DNA from: Bacteroidales bacterium
GTDB taxonomy: Bacteria > Bacteroidota > Bacteroidia > Bacteroidales > ML635J-15
Assembly (NCBI GenBank): GCA_017994175.1
Contig: JAGOLH010000003.1
Span: 50,570-114,569 of the forward strand
Reading direction: 5' to 3'
DNA: 64,000 nt
The position numbers and the translations under genes were made by a program. How positions within the stretch are numbered: position 1 is the first letter of the stretch; each line of letters opens with the position of its first letter. Under the pieces are notes generated by a model. It was given only the letters and a program-made list of their open reading frames with translations, made no database searches and was not told the origin of the DNA. Positions 1 to 8,324 of this stretch are shown piece after piece.

Positions 1-639
1 TGGACTACAGCCAATCAGTGGGGAGTAATATACGATGGAGAGTCGGCAGTTGTTACCGTAAATGTTACCATAAGCAGCGGATTTGGGAATATGCTGGCTG
101 ATATCGACTATACACTTACCGGCGACATCTACGGTGCAGAACCCCACACCCTTGAAGGAGTGATACTTATGGCAAACCAGGGCAATTTTTGGCTGACGGT
201 GATTCCATTTTCAGGACAACTTCTTTCACAGTCGGAAACCGAACTTTATCTTAACTTCAATACTGAGGGAATGGATAACGGGTACTATTATGCAAATCTG
301 AGCATTACCCACAATAATGAAGTAAGCGTTGTTCCCATTACTCTGCATATTGTTACTGTGGACGTTCCCGAATCTGTTCAGGAAAATGTACAAATTTACC
401 CGAATCCTTTCAGCAATACGGTGTATATTAATACAGCCAATCTGACAGAGCCAATACATCGTATCGAAATTACCGATGTTCAGGGCAGACTTCTTTATGT
501 GTGCAGCAATCGCGAAATCTCTGCAAATGGCAATTGTATATGGTTAAATACACAAGGATTCATCAGCAGCACGGGAATATATTTTGTAAAAATTGTAATG
601 GAACAGAAAACCGAAATCTACAAGCTGATAAAGGAATAA
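1..639 (+). CDS. T9SS cargo protein, C-terminal part (5' end outside window)
   Basis: The frame is open from the first base, so the gene starts before the window and only its last 212 codons are seen. The visible part begins with beta-rich sequence of unknown fold. It ends in about 85 residues that look like a type A T9SS sorting domain: the hallmark IYPNP motif near codon 130, then alternating beta strands with G-R-L-L and the G-I-Y-F-V-K strand, ending in a basic tail (KLIKE). Proteins with this tail are exported across the outer membrane by the type IX system and usually anchored or released at the surface. The presence of porQ further along the window fits. The function of the missing N-terminal part is unknown. 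Confidence 0.85.
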   Translation, partial: WTTANQWGVIYDGESAVVTVNVTISSGFGNMLADIDYTLTGDIYGAEPHTLEGVILMANQGNFWLTVIPFSGQLLSQSETELYLNFNTEGMDNGYYYANLSITHNNEVSVVPITLHIVTVDVPESVQENVQIYPNPFSNTVYINTANLTEPIHRIEITDVQGRLLYVCSNREISANGNCIWLNTQGFISSTGIYFVKIVMEQKTEIYKLIKE

Positions 640-641
640 AA

Positions 642-662
642 AAAGCAGGTTAACCCTGCTTT
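642..662 (-). terminator. Rho-independent terminator after efp
   Basis: A perfect 8-bp stem (AAAGCAGG/CCTGCTTT) with a 5-nt loop. Read on the minus strand it is followed by a run of seven T, so it mainly ends efp transcription. It lies between two convergent genes and may also serve the plus-strand gene weakly. Confidence 0.8.
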
Positions 663-682
663 ACGATTGCGAAATCAAAAAA

Positions 683-1246
683 TTATTTAACCCTTTCCAC
701 GTATTCGCGTGTCGATGTATCGATTTTAATTTTGTCGCCAACATTCACAAACAAAGGTACCATAATGGTAGCTCCTGTTTCGATGGTAGCCTGTTTAAGG
801 GTATTGGTGGCAGTGTCGCCTTTAATCCCCGGCTCTGTGTAAACAATTTCCATTTCCACGGTTGGGAGCAACTCGCATGTGAGTACCTGATCGTTTTCGG
901 CATGAAACATCATTTCGACATTCTGACCTTCTTTTAGCAAATCGGCATTTTCGATAAGTTCTTGACTCAGTGCAATTTGCTCATAGGTTTCGTTGTGCAT
1001 AAAATGAAAACCCATATCATCTTTATATAAATACTGATAGGGTCTTCTTTCGATACGAACTGTGTTGATTTTAACACCCGAATTGAATGTATTGTCTATT
1101 ACACGCCCATTTTCGAGACTTTTCAGTTTTGTACGTACAAATGCACCACCCTTGCCGGGTTTTACATGCTGAAAATACACAATCTGGTACAGTTTCCCAT
1201 TAAACTCTATGGTAAGGCCTCTTTTTATGTCTGCAGTAGTTGCCAT
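683..1246 (-). CDS. efp: Elongation factor P
   Basis: Elongation factor P, which binds between the P and E sites of the ribosome and relieves stalling at polyproline stretches. The protein is 187 residues, the usual EF-P length, with the N-terminal KOW-like domain followed by two OB folds. The tip loop reads KPGKGGAF, with K32 at the position of the modified lysine of other EF-Ps. The frame is open for 12 more codons upstream, but I place the start at the ATG giving MATTADIKRG, because that matches the family and because a TATTTTTG promoter box at 1280-1287 puts the transcript start inside the longer version. No lysine-modifying enzyme gene is nearby. Confidence 0.95.
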   Translation of the reverse strand: MATTADIKRGLTIEFNGKLYQIVYFQHVKPGKGGAFVRTKLKSLENGRVIDNTFNSGVKINTVRIERRPYQYLYKDDMGFHFMHNETYEQIALSQELIENADLLKEGQNVEMMFHAENDQVLTCELLPTVEMEIVYTEPGIKGDTATNTLKQATIETGATIMVPLFVNVGDKIKIDTSTREYVERVK

Positions 1247-1279
1247 AATTATTGTTTTTTCTGAATATAAATTTCGGTG

Positions 1280-1287
1280 CAAAAATA
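1280..1287 (-). promoter_or_regulatory. -7 promoter box for efp
   Basis: TATTTTTG on the minus strand fits the Bacteroidota TAnnTTTG box and lies 34 nt from the efp start. No clear -33 TTTG is visible at the usual distance. Confidence 0.5.
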
Positions 1288-1349
1288 ATATTTCAACGGA
1301 ATTTTACGAATTATAAGCACGAAATATATGGTAATTATCAATTCTTGTT

Positions 1350-1357
1350 TAACTTTG
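1350..1357 (+). promoter_or_regulatory. -7 promoter box for the PKD protein gene
   Basis: TAACTTTG fits TAnnTTTG and lies 57 nt before the start codon. The -33 region is not recognisable. Confidence 0.4.
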
Positions 1358-1413
1358 TTGTTCCGCAACCAAAATTTATGGATTGCGTCATGTATTCGTA
1401 AAATGCTTAGAAT

Positions 1414-3855
1414 ATGAAAATTAGGTTTACTATTTTAATAATTTTTTTACTCTTTCTGGGGTATTCACTTTCTGCGAGTATCATTTATCACAATGTAAAC
1501 CCCGACGAAGTAATCACACCACTTGCCGCTGAATATTTCATTGATATGAACAGCGATGCCGGCAACGATTTCTCGATACAAAACAATGTGGACGCAGGAA
1601 ACAACATTTTTGAAATATTATTCGGATGTATTGGGGCTGGAGCAGATGTAGTTGGTACCGACATAGGCGGAGTTTTTTGTGTATCGGTTCTCACCAACGG
1701 TACAAATATCGGCGCAGGCAGTGGGTTCAGTGGTCAGGCCCCCATTTCGTATCCGTCGCTCAGAACTGCTTCGTACACTTCATGGCTGGGGCAGACCAAC
1801 AAATTTATCGGTGTAAAATTCATGATTGGTGCAAATACATACTATGGATGGATACGTATTACTGTTTCAGGAACCAATGTGGTTACCGTTGTCGACTGGG
1901 CATACAACGACATTGCTGACGGAACCATCGCTGCAGGCGATATGGGCGGTGGAGGCACTGAAACCCTCGAGGCAAATTTTCTCGCATCATCTTACAATAT
2001 CAACATTGGCGAGTGTATCAGTTTTCAGGATAATTCAATGGGAAATCCTACATTCTGGAGCTGGACTTTCGACGGGGCCGAAACACCCACCTCAAACCTG
2101 CAGAACCCGGAGGGCATTTGCTATTACACACCCGGAGTGTATGATGTAACCCTGAATATTCAGAACGCAACGAATACCGATACCTATATCTGCGTTGGTT
2201 GCATCACAGTTATTGACCAAACTATTGTACCCATTGCCAACTTCATTGCCGATCAGTTGGTGATACCAGCAGGTTCATCGGTGCAGTTCACCAGTACTTC
2301 TCAGAACGGACCATTCACCTCGTTTGCATGGGCATTTGAAGGCGGATTGCCATTCAGCTCAACCGATGAAACGCCGATGCTTATTTCGTACTCCACTCCC
2401 GGTGTTTATGACGTTCAGCTCACAGTAGTAAACACTCAGGGCAACGAAGATACCGAACTGAAGCAGGATTATATTAAAGTAGTACCGCTATCGACAGAAC
2501 TACCAACGGTTAATTTCATTGCAGACCGAACCCTGATAGCTCCAGGAGAGTCGGTAAACTTTCATGATTTAAGCCACGGTCACCCGTATCAATGGGAGTG
2601 GAATTTTCAGGGAGGACTTCCTGTGATTTCATATGACCCAAATCCGGAGGGCATAGTATTCCCAAACCCCGGCACTTACAACGTTCAGCTGATTGCCATC
2701 AACAGTCTGGGATCAGATACACTTATCCGCAATGCATACATCACTGTCACAGATAATCCCACATGCACCGCACCTCCCGTACCGAATTTCAGGGCATCGA
2801 ACAGATTGATTGTTGCCAGCAATAAAGTATATTTCGAAGATTTTACCACAAATAACCCATTTACATGGAATTGGTATTTCGAAGGCGGTTATCCAAGCTA
2901 TTCCGACAACAGCAATATCACTGAAGGGATTGAATATAATGTTCCGGGAATTTACGACGTAACTTTGGCGGTAAACAATAGTTGCGGAAGTAATTACCTG
3001 ATTAAAAACGATTATATCTATGTGTTCACAGGTCCGGTTTCGGTATATTGCGACTCGTTGAGAAATCTGGGGCCTGATGAAGTAGTAACCACGGTACCGG
3101 TAACAGGCTGGGGACACATTGCAGGCCATAACAGTCAGCGTGTAAAAGCTTATGCCGATTACTTCGAAGACCATAGTTTCACTCAAATTGAAGGTCTGGT
3201 GGTTCCAGTGCGTTTTTCTGATTACGGGTCGATTTTTTCGTATGTGAAGTTTTTCATCTGGGATGGAAGTACCACTTACCCCGATTCGGTTCTTGCAGAA
3301 AAGAAAGTGCTTATAAAGGATATTCCCGATAATTTCTACTCTGTAATTACCTTCGATGAACCTGTCGAAATAAATGGTCCTTTTTATGCAGGATTCAGTA
3401 TTAATTATCCCGACGACGATGGAGACGGCATCAGCGACGACCGGTTTGTTGTAAGTGTTGCCGAACCACGTGGCGGATCGATTGTTTATAACACACTATA
3501 TGTACAGGTAACGGGTGTTTGGTACACCTGTACTGAAAAATTCGGATTCTCGACTTCGACCGACATTCGGCCTGTGGCTTGCCTGGTTGATGTGGAAGAC
3601 ATTCTTGCCGATATGAAAATTAACATATATCCGAATCCCTGTCATGACGATGTTAATATCGATCTAAGCGGGTTTAGTTTCAACGAAGCAAGCATTGAGA
3701 TTCTTGATATTACCGGCCGAACAATACAAAGTATCATAGCCGGATATCCCGATATTTACCAGTGTAGCATTTCGGGTGAACCTGCCGGTTTGTATTTTAT
3801 CCAAATCACAATGGATGGCAAGCGCCTTACACGGAAGCTTTCTGTTGCGCGCTGA
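1414..3855 (+). CDS. Secreted four-PKD-domain protein with T9SS sorting domain
   Basis: An 813-residue exported protein. Residues 1-21 are a signal peptide. Residues 22-183 form a domain ending in a YGWIRITV...DWAY...G-I-A-A-G pattern seen in various secreted proteins. Four PKD domains follow at about 185-267, 272-357, 363-446 and 454-536, each with the W-x-W/F-x-F-x-G-G/A core and a PG-x-Y-x-V-x-L strand. Residues 540-725 are beta-rich and unassigned. The last ~80 residues are a type A T9SS sorting domain (IYPNP near 737). PKD domains are usually spacers or binding modules, so an adhesin-like surface protein is the best inference. No catalytic domain is recognised. Confidence 0.85.
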   Translation: MKIRFTILIIFLLFLGYSLSASIIYHNVNPDEVITPLAAEYFIDMNSDAGNDFSIQNNVDAGNNIFEILFGCIGAGADVVGTDIGGVFCVSVLTNGTNIGAGSGFSGQAPISYPSLRTASYTSWLGQTNKFIGVKFMIGANTYYGWIRITVSGTNVVTVVDWAYNDIADGTIAAGDMGGGGTETLEANFLASSYNINIGECISFQDNSMGNPTFWSWTFDGAETPTSNLQNPEGICYYTPGVYDVTLNIQNATNTDTYICVGCITVIDQTIVPIANFIADQLVIPAGSSVQFTSTSQNGPFTSFAWAFEGGLPFSSTDETPMLISYSTPGVYDVQLTVVNTQGNEDTELKQDYIKVVPLSTELPTVNFIADRTLIAPGESVNFHDLSHGHPYQWEWNFQGGLPVISYDPNPEGIVFPNPGTYNVQLIAINSLGSDTLIRNAYITVTDNPTCTAPPVPNFRASNRLIVASNKVYFEDFTTNNPFTWNWYFEGGYPSYSDNSNITEGIEYNVPGIYDVTLAVNNSCGSNYLIKNDYIYVFTGPVSVYCDSLRNLGPDEVVTTVPVTGWGHIAGHNSQRVKAYADYFEDHSFTQIEGLVVPVRFSDYGSIFSYVKFFIWDGSTTYPDSVLAEKKVLIKDIPDNFYSVITFDEPVEINGPFYAGFSINYPDDDGDGISDDRFVVSVAEPRGGSIVYNTLYVQVTGVWYTCTEKFGFSTSTDIRPVACLVDVEDILADMKINIYPNPCHDDVNIDLSGFSFNEASIEILDITGRTIQSIIAGYPDIYQCSISGEPAGLYFIQITMDGKRLTRKLSVAR

Positions 3856-3902
3856 TAAAATAATGCGCTACAGGGAAATCCCTTAAGAATCCATATTCCC
3901 AT

Positions 3903-5150
3903 TTATTTCCCGGTTGAAATATATTTATATAGCTTGTCATTCCTACGCACAGGTTCGAAAAGTTTCACCGAAAACCGTACTCCCCTTTCAACGCTATGTA
4001 CAGGTTGGTCATCAACCCTGATTTCATCTATCATGATTTCTACTACACCAGTTGTCGGACCAATGATGAGAATGGTCTCTCCGGGCATTAACGTATCGGG
4101 TGTTTCGATAATAAACTCTGCCACCTTGCTTTTTGAAAAATAGTTGCTGCATTTCCCTATGTGCTTTTTAGTGCGAGAAGCAGAAGATCCATAGTGCATA
4201 CTCCATTCTCCCATCGGCTGTCCAAGATAATAGCCGTTCCAGAAGCCACGATTAAACACCAGCGTCAAACGCTTATTCCAGTTATGTATTCTTTCATCGG
4301 AATAGGTTCCATCGAAGCAGGCATTAATTGCTTCACGATAGCATTGGGTAACAGTTTTTACATATTCCGGTGCCCTGGCTCGTCCTTCAATTTTCAGAAC
4401 CTTAACGCCGGCATTCAGTATTTTATTCAGGAAACCAATAGTATTCAAATCTTTAGGCGACATAATATATTCATTGTCGATTTCGAGTTGATAGCCGGTT
4501 TCCTTGTCGAAAACTTCGTATGCCCGCCTGCACGTCTGAAAGCACTCGCCGCGGTTTGCCGACTTGTTGAATTCATGCAGACTGAGATAACATTTTCCCG
4601 AAACAGCCATGCATAATGCACCATGAACAAAGATTTCGGTCTTAATTAAATTCCCAGAGGGGCCTTTGACTTGTTGTTCAGTAATTTTCCGGTTAATTTC
4701 GGCAACTTGCTTAAGACTCAACTCTCGGGCAAGCACCATTACATCGCACCATTGCGAAAAAAACTTCACTGCTTCGAAATTACTGATATTCAGTTGTGTT
4801 GACGCATGGACTTCAATGCCATTGCTGCGGGCATACTCCACAACAGCCATATCACTGGCAATGATCGCTGAAATATTATTGTTTTTTGCAGCAATAATCA
4901 ACTCATGCATTTCGTCAATTTCGTCATCATAAATAACCGTATTAACAGTGAGATAGGTTCTTACCTTATGGTTGCCGCAAATACGACTGATCTCCTGCAA
5001 ATCGTTCAACGTAAAATTGATCGCTGACCGGGAACGCATATTCAGCTTGCCGACTCCAAAATACACTGAAGTGGCTCCCGCCTGAATGGCAGCCATCAGG
5101 CTCTCGAAAGAGCCTACCGGCGACATCAGGTCAATATCGTTTGTAAACAT
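3903..5150 (-). CDS. Peptidase U32 family protein, TrhP-like
   Basis: A 415-residue U32 family protein. The family signature is intact: E162-x-F164...G167-A-L-C170...G175-K-C177-x-L-S, with two more cysteines at 193 and 197. These four cysteines fit the Fe-S site proposed for the RNA-modifying members. Although named peptidases, the characterised relatives TrhP (YegQ) and RlhA hydroxylate RNA; TrhP acts at tRNA U34 using prephenate. Length and domain order fit TrhP better than the much longer RlhA, but the substrate is not proven by sequence. I start at the ATG giving MFTNDIDLMSPVG; 13 further codons upstream are poorly conserved-looking. It is convergent with the PKD-protein gene. Confidence 0.8.
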   Translation of the reverse strand: MFTNDIDLMSPVGSFESLMAAIQAGATSVYFGVGKLNMRSRSAINFTLNDLQEISRICGNHKVRTYLTVNTVIYDDEIDEMHELIIAAKNNNISAIIASDMAVVEYARSNGIEVHASTQLNISNFEAVKFFSQWCDVMVLARELSLKQVAEINRKITEQQVKGPSGNLIKTEIFVHGALCMAVSGKCYLSLHEFNKSANRGECFQTCRRAYEVFDKETGYQLEIDNEYIMSPKDLNTIGFLNKILNAGVKVLKIEGRARAPEYVKTVTQCYREAINACFDGTYSDERIHNWNKRLTLVFNRGFWNGYYLGQPMGEWSMHYGSSASRTKKHIGKCSNYFSKSKVAEFIIETPDTLMPGETILIIGPTTGVVEIMIDEIRVDDQPVHSVERGVRFSVKLFEPVRRNDKLYKYISTGK

Positions 5151-5237
5151 TGTATTTTTTTGCAAAGCTATTAAAACATACCGATACAAAAGAAAGTATC
5201 GTTAAAAAAGCAATTCCAACATGCATCGTTAAAGAAA

Positions 5238-5268
5238 AGGGGCTGCCGGAAGAACCCGGCAAACCCCT
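5238..5268 (-). terminator. Terminator of the sigma/anti-sigma operon
   Basis: On the minus strand AGGGG and GCCGG pair with CCGGC and CCCCT across a small internal loop, followed by TTTTCTTT. It sits about 110 nt beyond the end of the dual-membrane protein gene, where a terminator of that operon is expected. Confidence 0.75.
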
Positions 5269-5376
5269 GACAAACACGCTAAATTTATGATGTAGACTTG
5301 CACATTTCAAAGACTACAAAACAGAGAATAAGGTTGCATCTTTATTAAAAAAAATTAGCTTCTCAAAAGATAGCTG

Positions 5377-6918
5377 TTATAACCTGACAGATAAACCAAA
5401 CCGTATCCCATAATGAAAATCGCTACGGTTGATGTCGATTTCTTTTTTGTATAAACTTTGCATATCAGCCGTAAACCAAGGCTCTGCCAATACTCCGAAA
5501 TTGCCTGCAAAATACCAGCGCAAGTTCAGGCCTGCGTACCATCGAGGAATAAACTGCCGCAATGGGTACAGATTATTAACAGCATAAGACTGCTCCAATG
5601 AAGTCGGATAACTCCCGGAAGCGCCATTCAAAAACCCGAAGATAAAACCGGTTTGTGGTGTAATAATCAATCCGGCAGTATTGAAAGAATAGCCAACGAT
5701 TAATGGGATTTCAACATAAGTAAACCTATTTCTGTACGAAACCGTATCGAAAGTAAATGATGTATCGGAAAGCATTAACAAGCTGGAATCAGTGATGTTG
5801 CACAACACAGAATCGACTCTCACAAAATATACAGTATCGCCTTGTATCCACGCCTCAAGATCGAGAATCCAGGTTGTATCGTTCACCCATGCTGTGTAGT
5901 TGTTGTATTCATATTCAAAACTATTGTGAACCATCATTTTTGTTTCAGGCTGCCGGTATGTTTCGTTATACTGTGCATAATTAATCCCTCCGATAAACCG
6001 CAGATGATGCTCCTGTAATGCTACATTTAAGCCAAACATATAGGAGTACTCCGGTTTATATGGCAATTTTTCACGATAGTGCGAATCGATTTCAGGGTTT
6101 GAGCTCTTCAGCTGTGTTCTGCCGGAAATAAGACTATATCCAGGTTCCAGACTTAAATAAGAGCCGGCGACAACAATGGGATCTCCCTTGAAATCAACCC
6201 CGATGGTATCGGGTATAACCGGTTGCCGAAACTCATAGTCCAGAAAGTTCAGGTTTGACCAGTATGCAGGGTCGGGTCGGTAATTCTGAAATGGAAATAT
6301 TTTTCTGAACATCATGCGTTCTGGCGTTGGGTGAAATGATTTTTCGGCAGCGGCTGAACTTGCATTGGGTATGGGAGTATCAAAACCCTCATGAGCGGAG
6401 ACAGCCAACTGTGCAACAGAATTATGGTGCAGATAGGCTGATTCTTTTGATAGTTGTGTTTGCTCAATAGATTCGGAAGCAGACAGTATATTTGCACTTC
6501 CGGTCTGCGATTGAGTAGTATATTTTAACCTCTGATTTTCAGGTGAGAATGAGTTTATTGGCTGAACATAATGCGAATGACTTATTACTTTTTCAATTTT
6601 CTCTTCTTTTTGTCGGGTAAGGTTGAACGCAGTAATCGTTCCGGCTGTAATTGTAACTATAGCTGCAACATTATATATGTTAAAAGAATAGGGTTTAAAG
6701 TACAAAAAGCGGTGCCAAACGAGTTTTGCATTTATTTTGCCCCAAATTTTCGAACCGGGAGTTGATCTGAAACCGGAAAAAGTTGATTTAACGATATATT
6801 TTATTCGCGCTGGCATAACTCCATGCTGTACTTTAGTCCACACTTTTTCTGAAGGCTTTGCATTAAAACCACCCAGCGACTCCTTAAAAAGGCTCTCTAT
6901 ATTGTTTTTATCATTCAT
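5377..6918 (-). CDS. Dual-membrane-spanning anti-sigma candidate with C-terminal outer-membrane barrel
   Basis: A 513-residue protein coupled to the ECF sigma gene: its ATG overlaps the sigma stop codon by 8 nt (ATGAATGA). Residues 1-79 are basic and have no signal peptide, so are probably cytoplasmic. A motif (G-F-x3-P-x4-W-x-K-V/I) occurs twice there, with GF at 17 and 49 and W at 27 and 59. Residues 80-100 are one hydrophobic helix. A Ser/Gln-rich linker (to about 200) follows, then an aromatic-rich beta-barrel domain ending in an amphipathic strand (IRFGLSVRL), typical of outer-membrane barrels. This layout matches the dual membrane-spanning anti-sigma factors (Dma) described in Bacteroides thetaiotaomicron, which link outer-membrane state to a sigma factor. 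The role is inferred from architecture and operon; an ordinary OmpA-like barrel protein is the alternative. Confidence 0.7.
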   Translation of the reverse strand: MNDKNNIESLFKESLGGFNAKPSEKVWTKVQHGVMPARIKYIVKSTFSGFRSTPGSKIWGKINAKLVWHRFLYFKPYSFNIYNVAAIVTITAGTITAFNLTRQKEEKIEKVISHSHYVQPINSFSPENQRLKYTTQSQTGSANILSASESIEQTQLSKESAYLHHNSVAQLAVSAHEGFDTPIPNASSAAAEKSFHPTPERMMFRKIFPFQNYRPDPAYWSNLNFLDYEFRQPVIPDTIGVDFKGDPIVVAGSYLSLEPGYSLISGRTQLKSSNPEIDSHYREKLPYKPEYSYMFGLNVALQEHHLRFIGGINYAQYNETYRQPETKMMVHNSFEYEYNNYTAWVNDTTWILDLEAWIQGDTVYFVRVDSVLCNITDSSLLMLSDTSFTFDTVSYRNRFTYVEIPLIVGYSFNTAGLIITPQTGFIFGFLNGASGSYPTSLEQSYAVNNLYPLRQFIPRWYAGLNLRWYFAGNFGVLAEPWFTADMQSLYKKEIDINRSDFHYGIRFGLSVRL

Positions 6919-7477
6919 ACGCCAAGGTTTCTTTTTCTTTGCTAAGTAATGCAAGGTTATGCTGCAGAAACACTCTAGCACGGTGGTACTGCGATTTCGA
7001 AGTTCCCACATCAATACCAAGCATTTCGGCTATTTCCTTATGCTTAAGCCCTTCAATCGCAAAAAGGTTGAAAACTATTCTGAATCCATCGGGCATTCTA
7101 TTCATTACAAATAGTAGCTCCTCTCTTGTGTAATCATCTCGTAAACTCAAAGAAGTGCTGTCGTCAGCACGTATTTCTTCAATTTCATCGTAGTCTTTAT
7201 GGAAAAGATATTTACTATTTTTACGATAATAAGTGATTGCCGTGTTAGTAATTATTCTCCGCAACCAGCCCTCGAAAGAGCCAACATCAGTGTACTGATC
7301 GATATGTGTAAAAATTCTCACAAAAGCATCCTGCAAAATATCTTCGGCATCTTCACGATTTTTTGAATACCGCAATGCAACCCCCATTAAAACAGGTGCA
7401 TACATGTCGTACAACGACTTTTGCGCCCGCTTTTCCATGCGTTTGCAGCCTTCAATAATTTCTAGCATGTTTGTCAT
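6911..7477 (-). CDS. ECF-type RNA polymerase sigma factor
   Basis: A 188-residue sigma-70 family factor of the ECF group. Sigma region 2 spans about residues 21-88 (RYSKNREDAEDILQDAF, then W-L-R-R-I-I-x-N). A charged linker follows, then region 4 at about 120-173 with the helix-turn-helix around HKEIAEMLGI and R166. There is no region 1.1 or 3, as usual for ECF factors. It is the first gene of a two-gene operon, and the downstream protein is its probable anti-sigma factor. A second in-frame ATG (codon 4) is an alternative start. The regulon cannot be told from this window. Confidence 0.92.
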   Translation of the reverse strand: MTNMLEIIEGCKRMEKRAQKSLYDMYAPVLMGVALRYSKNREDAEDILQDAFVRIFTHIDQYTDVGSFEGWLRRIITNTAITYYRKNSKYLFHKDYDEIEEIRADDSTSLSLRDDYTREELLFVMNRMPDGFRIVFNLFAIEGLKHKEIAEMLGIDVGTSKSQYHRARVFLQHNLALLSKEKETLAYE

Positions 7478-7525
7478 AATCTACTTTTTATAGACTTCGT
7501 ATTAGAAAAAAAGGTTGCATACAGG

Positions 7526-7533
7526 CAAAAATA
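7526..7533 (-). promoter_or_regulatory. -7 promoter box for the ECF sigma operon
   Basis: TATTTTTG on the minus strand, 49 nt before the sigma start, fits the housekeeping TAnnTTTG box. It lies next to the divergent promoter of the glycosylase gene. No ECF-type (AAC/CGT) promoter for self-regulation could be assigned with confidence. Confidence 0.45.
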
Positions 7534-7542
7534 AACAAGAGT

Positions 7543-7573
7543 TTTGAACCAGGCTAAGGTTTTACTACATTTG
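7543..7573 (+). promoter_or_regulatory. Consensus Bacteroidota promoter for uracil-DNA glycosylase
   Basis: TTTG at 7543-7546, a 19-nt spacer, then TACATTTG at 7566-7573. This fits the -33/-7 consensus of Bacteroidota primary sigma factor promoters, with the start codon 27 nt downstream. Confidence 0.75.
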
Positions 7574-7600
7574 AAATGATTTTCGTAATTCTTTTCAACT

Positions 7601-8194
7601 ATGAATATTCTCGATTGGGCTGAGCTTAAGCTGGAAGTAAATGATTGCAGAAAATGTCGCCTTGCCAAAACGCGTAAAAAAATTGTTTTTGGAATGGGCA
7701 ATCCCTATGCCGGCATAATGATTATCGGAGAAGGACCCGGACAACAGGAGGATGAGCAGGGTTTACCTTTCGTTGGGAAATCGGGACAGCTTCTTGATAA
7801 GATACTTGATGCTTGTGGGTTTACCCGCAGTGAACACGTTTTTATTGCAAACATTGTTAAATGCCGGCCTCCTGAAAACCGTGAGCCCGCCCCTGATGAA
7901 AGAGAAGCTTGCATAGGTTATCTGCTGCGTCAGATTGAAATGATTGACCCTAAAATAATAATACTTTTAGGCAGAACAGCTCTGCAGGGATTAATTGGCG
8001 GTGGTCTAAAAGTTACCCAGCAACGAGGTCAATGGCTAACGTGGAAAAACATCGAAATAATGACAACTTATCACCCTTCGGCATTGCTCCGAAATCCCAA
8101 TCTCAAACCGGAAGCATGGAACGACTTTAAAAAGGTGGTCGAAAAATACATTGATCTTATTGACAGCGAATTTGTTCCGCCCTATTCCAAATAA
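7601..8194 (+). CDS. Uracil-DNA glycosylase, family 4 (Fe-S)
   Basis: A 197-residue family 4 uracil-DNA glycosylase, which removes uracil from DNA to start base-excision repair. Motif 1 (GEGPGQQEDEQGLPFVG, from residue 43) and motif 2 (HPSALLR, H158) are both present. Four cysteines (C16, C19, C88, C104) have the spacing of the family's 4Fe-4S site, which families 1 and 2 lack. It is a single gene with its own consensus promoter, divergent from the ECF sigma gene. There is no sign that it belongs to that regulon. Confidence 0.92.
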   Translation: MNILDWAELKLEVNDCRKCRLAKTRKKIVFGMGNPYAGIMIIGEGPGQQEDEQGLPFVGKSGQLLDKILDACGFTRSEHVFIANIVKCRPPENREPAPDEREACIGYLLRQIEMIDPKIIILLGRTALQGLIGGGLKVTQQRGQWLTWKNIEIMTTYHPSALLRNPNLKPEAWNDFKKVVEKYIDLIDSEFVPPYSK

Positions 8195-8298
8195 TCTGGT
8201 CAAGTGAGAGGTTTCTCCCAGTATGGCTAATTCAGGAGAGGCTCGCCAGAAAATTCCTAAAACGATTTCAGTCTGATTAATTATAAGCCAAATCTTTA

Positions 8299-8306
8299 TA
8301 ACTTTG
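8299..8306 (+). promoter_or_regulatory. -7 promoter box for the MBL-fold hydrolase gene
   Basis: TAACTTTG fits TAnnTTTG. Its last bases (TTG) could be misread as a start codon for the hydrolase. As a promoter it places the transcript start near 8312 and so supports a downstream ATG as the true start. Confidence 0.55.
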
Positions 8307-8324
8307 CAGCCGAAAATGCCAACA

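Noticed and set aside
2713..3186. Minus-strand reading frame inside the PKD protein gene
   Set aside because: It mirrors a well-supported coding sequence, has no start context and no recognisable domain.
5190..5376. Possible riboswitch in the gap after the U32 gene
   Set aside because: The only clear structure is a terminator hairpin facing the minus-strand sigma operon.
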